NCBI GenBank assembly: GCA_963587345.1
Contig: CAVACW010000001.1
Coordinates: 62,001 to 126,000, forward strand
DNA: 64,000 nt
Origin: Duodenibacillus sp963587345
Lineage (GTDB): Bacteria; Pseudomonadota; Gammaproteobacteria; Burkholderiales; Burkholderiaceae_F
Direction of reading: 5' to 3'
Below are positions 1 to 7,707 of the stretch, piece after piece. The notes beneath the pieces are model-generated. The model was given only the letters and a program-made list of their open reading frames with translations, had not been told where the DNA came from and searched no databases. Position 1 is the first letter of the stretch; each line of letters begins with the position of its first letter. A program made the translations under genes and the position numbers.

Positions 1-105
1 AACACGGAAGTGTGTTTTGCCTTCGCGAACTCTCAGGGCGCCACGCTTCTCACGATGCCTGAAAGCGATCAGTTCCGCTACGTGCTGATGCCGATGCGCA
101 TCTGA
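1..105 (+). CDS. dnaN: DNA polymerase III beta subunit, C-terminal end (partial)
   Basis: Frame 1 is open from the window edge to a TGA at 103-105 and ends in YVLMPMRI, the typical last residues of the bacterial sliding clamp DnaN. Only 34 residues are inside the window, so the rest lies to the left. The clamp is a ring-shaped dimer that tethers DNA polymerase III to DNA. The position directly before gyrB matches the common dnaA-dnaN-gyrB order, which supports the call although only the tail is visible. The gap to gyrB is 88 bases and holds no clear terminator. Confidence 0.85.
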   Translation, partial: NTEVCFAFANSQGATLLTMPESDQFRYVLMPMRI

Positions 106-193
106 TCGACCTGCCAACCAAAGCCGGATCGCTTCAACCGGCTTTTCCGGCACACTCAGGCTTCTCCTTCACTGATACTTTACGCAACTGACC

Positions 194-2764
194 ATGGCTG
201 ATATTGAAACGACTGAAAACACCGCCCCGAATCCTCCTCAGGCGCAGTCTGCGTCGACGTACAACGAGACGAACATCAAGATTCTGGAAGGGCTTGAAGC
301 CGTCCGAAAGCGTCCCGGCATGTACATCGGCGACGTGAGCGACGGTTCCGGTCTTCATCAGCTCGTCTACGAAGTCGTGGACAACTCCATTGACGAAGCC
401 ATGGCCGGCTTTGCCAAAAACGTCTTCGTCACGATTCACATGGACAACTCCGTGAGCGTCGTGGACGACGGCCGCGGCATTCCCACCGCCATCAAGTTCG
501 ACGACAAGCACGAGCCCAAGCGCTCTGCTTCCGAAATCGCCCTCACCGAACTGCACGCCGGCGGCAAGTTCGATGACAACGGCTACAAGATTTCCGGCGG
601 TCTGCACGGCGTGGGCGTCTCCTGCGTGAACGCACTCTCCACCTGGCTCGAGCTCAAGGTACACCGCGACGGACACTCCCACTTTCTGCGCTTTGAGGAC
701 GGCGTAGTCGTAAACCGTGAAGTTCAGACCGTCAAGGATCCAATCACGGGCGCCATGGTGGAAGTAAGCCCCATGCAGGATCTCGGCCCCACGGACAAGC
801 GAGGCACGGAAGTTCACTTCCTACCCAACAAGTCGATCTTCATGCCGGTCACGGACTTCAGCTACGACACGCTGCTCAACCGCCTGCGCGAGCTATCCTT
901 CCTAAATTCCGGCGTGGACATTGAGTTGAACGACGAACGCACCGGCAAGCACGTGCGCCTTGAGAGCGAAGGCGGCGTCCGCTCCTTCGTGCTCTACAAG
1001 AACACAACGCGCCACGCCATCCACAAGGATCCGATCTACATTCAGAAGACCATTCTGCAAAAGTCGGCAAAGGATCCCGGCAAGGAGATTCCCGTCTACG
1101 TGGAAGTCGCCATGCAGTGGAACGACTCCTACAACGAGTCACTTGCCGCCTACACGAACAACATCGCGCAGCGCGACGGCGGAACGCACGTCACCGGCCT
1201 TCGCCTCGCCATGACACAGGCCTTCAAGAACTACATCGCCAACAACGACATTCTGAAAAAGGCGGACAAGTTCGACATTACCGGAGAAGACATGCGCGAA
1301 GGCCTCACCTGCGTGCTGTCCGTCAAAGTCCCGCAACCGTCCTTCTCCTCACAGACGAAGGACAAGCTCGTCACAAGCGAAGTGCAACCGGCAGTGAATG
1401 CCGCCGTAAGCGAAGGGCTCGCCACGTTCCTTGAAGAGAACCCCGATCAGGCCAGGGAGATCTGCAACAAGATCGTCGGGGCCGCCCGCGCCCGCGAAGC
1501 GGCGCGAAAGGCGCGCGAAGTGACGCGCAAGCAGGTCTTCGGCGGTGGACTACCTGGAAAGCTCGCCGACTGCTCCAACAAGGACCCTGCCGCGTGCGAA
1601 GTGTTCCTGGTGGAGGGCGACTCCGCAGGCGGCTCTGCCAAAACGGGGCGCAAGCGCGAATTTCAAGCGATTCTTCCGCTGCGAGGCAAGATCCTCAACG
1701 TGGAAAAGGCATCCGTGGACAAGCTCCTTGACTCCGAACAAATCCGCACGCTCGTCCTCGCGCTTGGAGCTCAGCTGAAGGATGACTTCGACATCAACAA
1801 GCTACGCTATCACCGCATCATCCTCATGACCGATGCCGACGTAGACGGCGCACACATCCGCACCCTCCTTCTCACATTCTTCTACCGCCAGATGCCGCAG
1901 CTCATTGAAGGGGGGCACGTCTACATTGCGCAGCCGCCCCTGTACGGCGTGCTCGTGGGCGGACGCAACAAGCAGGGCAAAGAAAAGAAGATCTACCTCA
2001 AGGATGACGCCGAAATGGCGCGCTACCTTCTCAACATTGCCCTCAAGGATGCCGTTCTCTACAAGAATGCGGCAGATTTCGAGAACCACGTCGGACTTCG
2101 CGGCACGGATCTTGAAAACCTCATCACCGACTTTGAACACTCCAAATCCGTAATCGAGCGCCTCTATCAGGTGATCGACCGCGCAGCGCTCCTGGCAATC
2201 TCTTCGGGCGTCTCCGTGGACCTCGCGGATGAAGCGGCGGCGCTGAAGTCGGCGGAGGCCCTACAGACCGAAATGCGTGATCCGGACATCACGGCGACGG
2301 CGCTTTACGACTCAGAAAAGAGCCGCTGGCACATCCGCCTGAGCCGCCACATCTACGGCAATACGCACGACACCTACATCGAACAGGAATTTCTCCGCAG
2401 CCGCGACTATCAAACGCTCACGGAAAGCGCACAGGCCCTGAAGGGGCTCATCGGCGAAGGCGCCCGCGTTGTCCGCGGCGAAAAGACAGAAGCGGTCAAG
2501 AACTTCGGCGAAGCTGTCAAGTGGCTGCTCGCTCAGGCCGAAGCCGGCGTACGCAAGCAACGCTACAAGGGGTTAGGCGAAATGGATGCGGCCGAGCTCT
2601 TTGAGACGACCATGAATCCACAAACCCGACGCCTGCTTCGCGTGCGCCTTGAAGACGCCAGCAAGGCGGACGACATCTTCTCCATGCTCATGGGCGACGA
2701 AGTTGAACCCCGACGCGACTTTATTGAAGAAAACGCACTGTTCGCGAGCAATATCGACGTTTAG
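194..2764 (+). CDS. gyrB: DNA gyrase subunit B
   Basis: ATPase and TOPRIM subunit of DNA gyrase, which introduces negative supercoils together with GyrA. The 856-residue protein has the GHKL ATPase motifs EVVDNSIDEA, DDGRGIP and GGLHGVGVSCVNALS in the first 150 residues. The TOPRIM domain follows with EGDSAGGSA and the metal-binding MTDADVDGAHI, and QRYKGLGEM lies near the C-terminus. It is about 50 residues longer than E. coli GyrB; the extra length appears to lie in the region after TOPRIM. ATG at 194 is the first start giving the conserved NIKILEGLEAVRKRPGMYIGD-type N-terminus. It follows dnaN. Its coding strand is C-rich, unlike the G-rich plus strand beyond 5.3 kb. Confidence 0.97.
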   Translation: MADIETTENTAPNPPQAQSASTYNETNIKILEGLEAVRKRPGMYIGDVSDGSGLHQLVYEVVDNSIDEAMAGFAKNVFVTIHMDNSVSVVDDGRGIPTAIKFDDKHEPKRSASEIALTELHAGGKFDDNGYKISGGLHGVGVSCVNALSTWLELKVHRDGHSHFLRFEDGVVVNREVQTVKDPITGAMVEVSPMQDLGPTDKRGTEVHFLPNKSIFMPVTDFSYDTLLNRLRELSFLNSGVDIELNDERTGKHVRLESEGGVRSFVLYKNTTRHAIHKDPIYIQKTILQKSAKDPGKEIPVYVEVAMQWNDSYNESLAAYTNNIAQRDGGTHVTGLRLAMTQAFKNYIANNDILKKADKFDITGEDMREGLTCVLSVKVPQPSFSSQTKDKLVTSEVQPAVNAAVSEGLATFLEENPDQAREICNKIVGAARAREAARKAREVTRKQVFGGGLPGKLADCSNKDPAACEVFLVEGDSAGGSAKTGRKREFQAILPLRGKILNVEKASVDKLLDSEQIRTLVLALGAQLKDDFDINKLRYHRIILMTDADVDGAHIRTLLLTFFYRQMPQLIEGGHVYIAQPPLYGVLVGGRNKQGKEKKIYLKDDAEMARYLLNIALKDAVLYKNAADFENHVGLRGTDLENLITDFEHSKSVIERLYQVIDRAALLAISSGVSVDLADEAAALKSAEALQTEMRDPDITATALYDSEKSRWHIRLSRHIYGNTHDTYIEQEFLRSRDYQTLTESAQALKGLIGEGARVVRGEKTEAVKNFGEAVKWLLAQAEAGVRKQRYKGLGEMDAAELFETTMNPQTRRLLRVRLEDASKADDIFSMLMGDEVEPRRDFIEENALFASNIDV

Positions 2765-2810
2765 CGTTTTTTAACGACAATTTGAGCTGTTTTATCAGCG
2801 GGAGGTCATC

Positions 2811-3740
2811 GTGAAAACAACAGAAAACCAGTTGGTAGTCGCGGTGTCCTCCCGCGCTCTTTTTGATCTAGAAAGCGAGCATGAGCTCTTTGAGCGGGAA
2901 GGCATCGCCGCCTACCGCGCCTACCAGGAACGCCACCGTGACGATCCGCTGCGCCCCGGCGTCGCTTTTCCCTTCATCCGGCGGCTCTTGAAGCTCAACG
3001 AGCTCTTCGACGGCGCCGAGCCCTTCCGCGTCGTTGTGCTGAGCCGCAACTCGCCCGAAACTGGCCAGCGATTCTTCAGCTCCTGCCGCCATTACCATCT
3101 TCCTATCCGGGCAGGCGCCTTCACGTCCGGCCAGTCCACTTTCCCATACCTCGCCTCCTTTGACGTCTCGCTCTTTCTCTCTGCCAATCGCGAAAGCGTG
3201 ATGAGCGCGCTCGCCGCCGGACAACCGGCGGGCTGGGTGCTCCCCAGCAACTCTGGCGAAGCCGCGGAAGACGGCGACAACGAGCTGCGCATCGCCTTTG
3301 ACTTTGATGGCGTCATCATTGACGACGAAGCCGAGCGCGAGTACCAGAAGGACGGCCTGGAGGGCTTTCAGTCGCTTGAAATTGCCAAGGCGGCGACGCC
3401 TCACACGCCCGGGCCGCTGGCAAAGCTCTTTAAAAAGCTCGCCGCCTTCCAAAAGATGGACGCCAAGCGAGGCCAAAACGATCCTTACTACCAGCCGGCC
3501 ATCCGCGTCGCCATCGTCACAAGCCGCGGCGCTCCGAGCGAACAGCGTCTCATTACTACCTTGAAGGCTCAGGGGATGAGCGCCGCCGAGCTCTTTCTGA
3601 TGGACGGACTCCCCAAAAGCCAGGTGCTCAACGTACTCCGTCCGCACATCTTTTTTGACGACCAGCTGCGCCACCTTGAGCGCACGGCAACCACCATCCC
3701 CAGCGTGCTGATCCCCTTCGGCATCAACAACCCGCATTAA
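2811..3740 (+). CDS. Cytosolic 5'-nucleotidase family protein
   Basis: The 309-residue protein resembles the 5'-nucleotidase family related to vertebrate cytosolic 5'-nucleotidase I (PF06189), which dephosphorylates nucleoside monophosphates. Visible features are an N-terminal VVAVSSRALFDLE stretch, IAFDFDGVIIDDEAE around residue 165 (the DxD-type nucleophile motif of a HAD-like fold) and HIFFDDQLRHLE near the C-terminus with the terminal acidic pair. The start is GTG at 2811, eight bases after a good GGGAGG ribosome-binding site. It lies 46 bases after gyrB in the same direction and could be cotranscribed. The physiological substrate cannot be read from sequence. Confidence 0.8.
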   Translation: MKTTENQLVVAVSSRALFDLESEHELFEREGIAAYRAYQERHRDDPLRPGVAFPFIRRLLKLNELFDGAEPFRVVVLSRNSPETGQRFFSSCRHYHLPIRAGAFTSGQSTFPYLASFDVSLFLSANRESVMSALAAGQPAGWVLPSNSGEAAEDGDNELRIAFDFDGVIIDDEAEREYQKDGLEGFQSLEIAKAATPHTPGPLAKLFKKLAAFQKMDAKRGQNDPYYQPAIRVAIVTSRGAPSEQRLITTLKAQGMSAAELFLMDGLPKSQVLNVLRPHIFFDDQLRHLERTATTIPSVLIPFGINNPH

Positions 3741-3762
3741 CGGCCCCAAAAAGGCCCTCTGC

Positions 3763-3803
3763 GGCGCTTGTTGTCCACAGCCCTTCTGTGGATATCAAGC
3801 GCC
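3763..3803. terminator. Hairpin between convergent genes, arms contain DnaA-box-like sequence
   Basis: Outer arms GGCGCTTG (3763-3770) and CAAGCGCC (3796-3803) and inner arms TCCACAG (3774-3780) and CTGTGGA (3786-3792) pair around a short loop, followed by GTTTTG. It lies between the stop of the 5'-nucleotidase gene and the stop of the leftward DUF2721 gene, so a two-way terminator is likely. The inner arms read TTGTCCACA and TGTGGATAT, close to the DnaA box TTATCCACA. Confidence 0.55.
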
Positions 3804-3813
3804 GTTTTGCGTC

Positions 3814-4284
3814 TTAAATACCTTCGTCTTTCTTCAGCGTGCGACGCACCGTCATCCCAAGCGCTCGCAGCGAGATGCTCACCTCGCGAGAAAACAGCAC
3901 GGTGGAGATGACGATGAAGCCCACGGCAAGAAAGAGCAGCAAGTCCTCCATGATTCTCAGATTGAGGCTGAACATTGTGGACAAGACGCTTGTCCACACT
4001 AGCAGCCCCGAGAAGGCAGCTGACATCACGACAAAGAGAATTGATCCCTTTAGTAATTTAGATCTATGAAAAATAAGCAATATTTCTTCATTAATCAGTT
4101 TTACATCATCGCTTTTGTCTGACAGATTGACTATCTGCAACCGGCTTTTCAGCAGTTCGCGAATGCGATTTGTGGTGTGCGCATAACGTGCTGACATGGT
4201 GAGCATCAGAAGCCCTACGCCGGAAATTAACGTCACCGGCGTCAGCGCAGAACTTAGCACTGAAACAAATTCAACATTATTCAT
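3814..4284 (-). CDS. DUF2721 family membrane protein
   Basis: A 156-residue protein with the layout of the DUF2721 family. A hydrophobic helix at about residues 8-30 (LSSALTPVTLISGVGLLMLT) is followed by a polar, charged stretch starting RYAHTTNRIRELL, then two more hydrophobic helices at about 78-100 and 110-132 with a short basic tail. These would be inner-membrane segments. No function is established for the family. It is convergent with the 5'-nucleotidase gene, and its start faces the origin-like region, so its promoter must lie inside the DnaA-box cluster. The ATG at 4284 is the only start that keeps the conserved first helix. Confidence 0.7.
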   Translation of the reverse strand: MNNVEFVSVLSSALTPVTLISGVGLLMLTMSARYAHTTNRIRELLKSRLQIVNLSDKSDDVKLINEEILLIFHRSKLLKGSILFVVMSAAFSGLLVWTSVLSTMFSLNLRIMEDLLLFLAVGFIVISTVLFSREVSISLRALGMTVRRTLKKDEGI

Positions 4285-4512
4285 AAAGTTCTTTCACCTG
4301 ACATATAAGACTCTTTATACATTGTTTTTATAAAGTTTTCCCTTGGTGAGGGGGAAGATTTTAGTCATGGAAATTGGCCAAGGCACCTTTATTTGCGATC
4401 GGTTTGCCTTCGAAGCAAGAACTCCCTCCGCTTTACTTTCTCACAGAGGGTCTGTGGAGAAGAACAGGAGTTCCACGCCTTCGAAATGCAAAAGGGCTTC
4501 CCTAAAAATGAT

Positions 4513-4550
4513 AATTTTTTAAGATTTAAACATAACAGTAGTAAACAATA
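4513..4550. repeat. AT-rich origin module, copy 1
   Basis: AATTTTTTAA (4513-4522) followed by TAACAGTAGTAAACAATA (4533-4550). It is repeated almost exactly 405-414 bases to the right. The first DnaA-like box (TGTGGACAA) starts three bases after it. The AT-rich block with triplet-like AGT/AAC steps beside a box is a candidate DNA-unwinding element. Confidence 0.6.
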
Positions 4551-4926
4551 GGGTGTGGACAAAACTGTTGATAAGCGGGGAAAATTAAGCAACATCAGTA
4601 GCTTAGCGTGTGGATAAAGCTGCGGAGACTAGGACGGAAAGGCTGTGGCCTGCCTGTGGATGGTTGTGTGGAAAAAGACGAGGGTAAAAACGGACGAAAA
4701 ATTATCCGCAGATCGAGTCCAGTTGTTAAGACAGTTGTCCCATCTTTTATCCACAGCGACCGGAGGAAAAGCGAAGGGGAAGAGGGACTGTCGGCCAGAA
4801 GTGATTCGGAAGAGGGGAATTTTTGGTAGTGGAGGAAAGAGAATATTGATCTACAAGCTAAAAAACGTTCATTGCAAAGCGGCGACTACACTGGACGAGT
4901 TATTCCTGCCGTTCTAATAAAAATTT

Positions 4927-4954
4927 AATTTTTTAAATAACAGTAGTAACAATA
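4927..4954. repeat. AT-rich origin module, copy 2
   Basis: AATTTTTTAA (4927-4936) and TAACAGTAGTAACAATA (4938-4954) match copy 1, with the spacer between the two parts shortened from ten bases to one. An exact DnaA box in the same orientation (TGTGGATAA, 4969-4977) lies 14 bases after it. The same order of AT block then box occurs in both copies. Confidence 0.6.
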
Positions 4955-5253
4955 ACGGCGAACAACTCTGTGGATAAAAACTGAAAGTCATTTTATTTCA
5001 TGGCTTTGAGCTGTGAAAAACGTTGGGGACGAGCGATCGGATTGGTTGTGCACAGCCTGTGGAGAGCTGTGTGGAAAAGAGGGGGGTAAAGAGCGGCTGA
5101 AATTCCATCCCCAGCGGACATCGACTTCTTCTTTGGATTGTCCACAAAGTTTTCCACAGAGCCATTGGTCCGCAACGGGCCGCCGCTGTTGCGGTGAAGC
5201 GAAAAGCGCAGTAAATTTTCCCTGTTTTTCGTGTTTTGCTTGGATGAGGCGGC

Positions 5254-6027
5254 ATGTTCAGCCTGGAAGTAATGCCTTGGTTCTCTCCGGCGGTTTCTCC
5301 GGAGATTGCCCGAGTCATGCACAACCTGGGATATCGTTCGGAGCTTTGGCCAGGCGAGGAGATTGGTCAGGGCTTTTTTCGCCGCGTTGTTTTTGTTGCC
5401 GGCGGATTTGCGGCAAATGCCTTGATTGCAACAGGCAGCCATGCGCCGCTGCAGATGACGATGGCGGGCGCAGGCAGCTTTGCGGTGACTGGAAGCGCGC
5501 TTTCGGTGGATGACAATGAGCCGCGCCGTTGCTGGGCGCTTACTCGATGTACGACGCTTTCTGTGAGTCCTGAAATATTGATTCGTCTTTCCGAAGTGGA
5601 AAGCGCCTGGAGTAAGGAGCTGACGTCGTACCATATGCGCCGTTGCGTGAGCGAGCGATTTGGTCAGATGGTCTGTCATGTAGCCAAGCCCGACCGTCGA
5701 CTGGGCGTATTGCTGGCGACGTCTACGGAAGCTGTGAGTGCTTCCTCTCGCGGTCGGTTGAAGGAGTCAGCGGACGGCTGGGTTCGCCTGCCGCATCTTC
5801 CTTCGCGTAAACTCATTGCCTCGGTGATTTCCTGTTCTCCCACTACGCTGGATCAGGTGATTCGCGACTGGATGGCGCAAGGTCTCTTTCGCCATGAAGG
5901 TGGTTCACTGTGGATGAAAAAGTCGGCAGTGAAGGAGCATCGGCAGTGGCTGACGCCCTTCCTGCAAATGCAAAAGGACATCGAGAAGGCCGTCAACGTG
6001 CGGTCGAATTTTCATTTTCCGGAGTAA
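5254..6027 (+). CDS. Crp/Fnr-like transcriptional regulator
   Basis: The 257-residue protein has the outline of the Crp/Fnr superfamily. A beta-rich sensory half (about residues 35-110) is followed by a long helix around 115-150 and a C-terminal winged helix-turn-helix at about 185-230, with LPSRKLIASVISCSPTTLDQVIRDWMAQGL-like spacing. It lacks the N-terminal cysteine cluster that binds 4Fe-4S in Fnr, and I cannot recognise the cAMP-contact residues of Crp, so its signal is unknown. ATG at 5254 follows GATGAGG. It begins right at the edge of the origin region and ends two bases before the BON lipoprotein gene, so the two are probably cotranscribed. Confidence 0.6.
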   Translation: MFSLEVMPWFSPAVSPEIARVMHNLGYRSELWPGEEIGQGFFRRVVFVAGGFAANALIATGSHAPLQMTMAGAGSFAVTGSALSVDDNEPRRCWALTRCTTLSVSPEILIRLSEVESAWSKELTSYHMRRCVSERFGQMVCHVAKPDRRLGVLLATSTEAVSASSRGRLKESADGWVRLPHLPSRKLIASVISCSPTTLDQVIRDWMAQGLFRHEGGSLWMKKSAVKEHRQWLTPFLQMQKDIEKAVNVRSNFHFPE

Positions 6028-6029
6028 CC

Positions 6030-6722
6030 ATGACGCGTTCCTTTAAGAAGCTTTCTCTTTTTGCTGCAGCCGCTTCGTCGGCGGTCGTTTTGATGACGAC
6101 GGGGTGCGCGCCGCTCATTTTCGGCGGAGCTGTGGTGGCAGGAGGCACAACCGTGTCTTCCGCAGCGGACCGTCGATCCACTGGCGCTCAGGTGAACGAT
6201 GGCATTTTGGAAACCCGCGTAAGGGGGGAAATTCTTCGTGCTATTGGCAGTGATGCAAAGACGCACTACACCGTGACAGCTTACAACGGCAGTGTGCTGC
6301 TTTCCGGTGAGATGGCGACGGAAGAACTGAAGGCGACTGCAGTGAAGACGGCTCGCGCCAGTCTGGACGTGAAGCGTGTCATGGATGAAATCGCCGTCAT
6401 GGAGCCCGTGAGCGTGGGGCAGAGAATGAGTGACTCGACGCTGGCGACGAAAGTTCGCAGCAACATCATTGGCAACAAGAACGTCTCCATCAATCAGTTG
6501 AAGATCACGGTGGAACGCGGCATCGTTTACATCACGGGTCTTTTGACGCCGGAGGAAAACAAGGAAGCCTGCCAGTCCGCTGCGAAGACGAGCGGTGTAG
6601 TGAAGGTGGTGTCGCACGCCGAGCTTTTGAGCGCCGAACGCATTGAGAAGATGAAGGAAGAGGAGGCGGCGCGCAAGGCGCGTCTTGCGCAGGATCAAGC
6701 GGATCAATCGGCGACGCAGTGA
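6030..6722 (+). CDS. BON-domain outer-membrane lipoprotein (DolP/YraP-like)
   Basis: A 230-residue protein with a lipoprotein signal: a basic start, a hydrophobic stretch and a lipobox ending at Cys26 (MTTGC). Two BON domains follow, at about residues 55-115 and 125-195, each with the alternating V/I pattern and a glycine near the second strand (YNGSVLLSGEM, VERGIVYITG). The C-terminal 30 residues are charged and helical. Two-BON lipoproteins of this layout (DolP, formerly YraP) act at the outer membrane near the division site in E. coli. The chosen ATG has GGAG six bases upstream. A longer open frame from 5910 would overlap the regulator and lose the lipoprotein signal. A terminator follows. 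Confidence 0.8.
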   Translation: MTRSFKKLSLFAAAASSAVVLMTTGCAPLIFGGAVVAGGTTVSSAADRRSTGAQVNDGILETRVRGEILRAIGSDAKTHYTVTAYNGSVLLSGEMATEELKATAVKTARASLDVKRVMDEIAVMEPVSVGQRMSDSTLATKVRSNIIGNKNVSINQLKITVERGIVYITGLLTPEENKEACQSAAKTSGVVKVVSHAELLSAERIEKMKEEEAARKARLAQDQADQSATQ

Positions 6723-6745
6723 TTTTGCGGTTGCATTACGCAAAA

Positions 6746-6774
6746 AAAAGGGGAGCCTGGCGGCTCCCCTTTTT
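6746..6774. terminator. Bidirectional terminator (BON lipoprotein / menA)
   Basis: GGGGAGCC and GGCTCCCC pair around TGGC, flanked by a run of A on the left and T on the right. It can stop transcription in both directions and lies between the convergent BON-lipoprotein and menA genes. Confidence 0.85.
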
Positions 6775-6785
6775 GTACCGTGTCC

Positions 6786-7703
6786 TTAGAACTTTGTGAG
6801 GACAAAGGCGATGATGGCGCCTGCGGTGAGCGCTAGCGAAAAGAGAAGCTCCAGCCGGATGACGGAGAACATCACGGCATTCAATTCCAGCCCGTTTTTT
6901 CGCGCCAGATTACGCGAGGCAACGACGGCGAGCGGGATCGTTCCCCAAGTGATGAGAACGGGCCACAGCGCATGATTGATGGCCGCCAGAAGAGCAGTGA
7001 GCAGGTAGGGCAGGAGGATGCTTGCGGTGAAGACGGCCAGCATGCCTTTTTTTCCCAGCAGCACGGCGAGCGTGCTGCGGCCGACGGAAGCATCATGCTC
7101 TTCGTCGCGGTAGTTGTTGACGGCTAGTACGGCGGCGGCGATGAAGCCCACGGCGGAGGCGGAGAGCACGGCTTCCGTTGAAACTGTGAGCGTCTGCAGG
7201 TAGTAGGTGCCGCAGACGGCGACAAGCCCGAAGAAGAGAAAGACGGTGATTTCGCCAAAAGGGGTGTAGGCGATGGGCTTGGGGCCGCCCATGTAGCAGT
7301 AGGCGGCGACAATCGACGCGACGAAGATGGCGAGCATGACCCAGCCGCCGCAGTAGATGAGATAGGCAGTGTCGAGAAGCGCTATGACGCCCAGCAGCTT
7401 GATCGCCCGTTCGACGGCGGCGACGGTGAGCCAGCCGTTGGCCGTGGCGCGCGGAAGCCCTTTGCGCTTGGCATTTTCGGCCTTGCGCTTGGTGTAGCCC
7501 GCGTCGTTTTCCATGTTGCTCACAATTTGCATGAGAACGGAGAGAAGGAGCGTGGCGGCAGCGACGGGCCAGTTGAGACTTCCCGTGACGGCAAGCGCGA
7601 GAGCAAGTCCCGTAAGCACCGGGGCGAGTGCAATGATCCAGGTTTCGGGACGAGCACAAGCAGCCCAGGCTGCAAGACTGTTTTTCTTGATGTCGTTGGT
7701 CAT
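6786..7703 (-). CDS. menA: 1,4-dihydroxy-2-naphthoate polyprenyltransferase (MenA-like)
   Basis: UbiA-superfamily membrane prenyltransferase of 305 residues with about eight hydrophobic segments. The second motif VNNYRDEEHDASVGRSTLA (about residues 185-205) matches the MenA form of the magnesium-diphosphate site. MenA attaches the polyprenyl chain in menaquinone synthesis. The first motif reads SNMENDAGYTKRK (about 62-74), keeping ND but not the following Asp of the usual NDxxD. Start ATG 7703 is chosen because the family N-terminus (AAWAACARPETW) begins just after it; the open frame upstream overlaps the DUF493 gene. It is the last gene of the leftward operon PBP5-like, DUF493, menA. A futalosine-pathway prenyltransferase is a less likely alternative. 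Confidence 0.75.
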   Translation of the reverse strand: MTNDIKKNSLAAWAACARPETWIIALAPVLTGLALALAVTGSLNWPVAAATLLLSVLMQIVSNMENDAGYTKRKAENAKRKGLPRATANGWLTVAAVERAIKLLGVIALLDTAYLIYCGGWVMLAIFVASIVAAYCYMGGPKPIAYTPFGEITVFLFFGLVAVCGTYYLQTLTVSTEAVLSASAVGFIAAAVLAVNNYRDEEHDASVGRSTLAVLLGKKGMLAVFTASILLPYLLTALLAAINHALWPVLITWGTIPLAVVASRNLARKNGLELNAVMFSVIRLELLFSLALTAGAIIAFVLTKF

Positions 7704-7707
7704 GGGG

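Larger units (their letters stand above)
4285..5253. other. Putative chromosomal replication origin (oriC)
   Basis: About 970 bases without a credible gene. Exact or inverted copies of the DnaA box TTATCCACA lie at 4609-4617, 4747-4755 and 4969-4977. Near matches lie at 4554-4562, 4566-4574, 4667-4675, 4702-4710, 5046-5054, 5070-5078, 5138-5146 and 5150-5158. Two AT-rich stretches (about 4505-4550 and 4917-4956) are candidate unwinding elements. Composition of the plus strand changes from C-rich on the left to G-rich on the right across this region, independent of gene direction, as expected where leading strands diverge. dnaN and gyrB lie 2-5 kb to the left. Whether a second box cluster exists upstream of dnaA cannot be seen here. 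Confidence 0.8.

Noticed and set aside
4389..4917. Small open frames within the origin region (for example 4608-4829 and 4645-4917)
   Set aside because: They run through DnaA boxes and AT-rich blocks, overlap one another in different frames and have no recognisable protein features.
4993..5679. 228-residue leftward open frame across the right part of the origin
   Set aside because: It overlaps the Crp/Fnr-like gene and the box cluster, and its composition is like a shadow frame.
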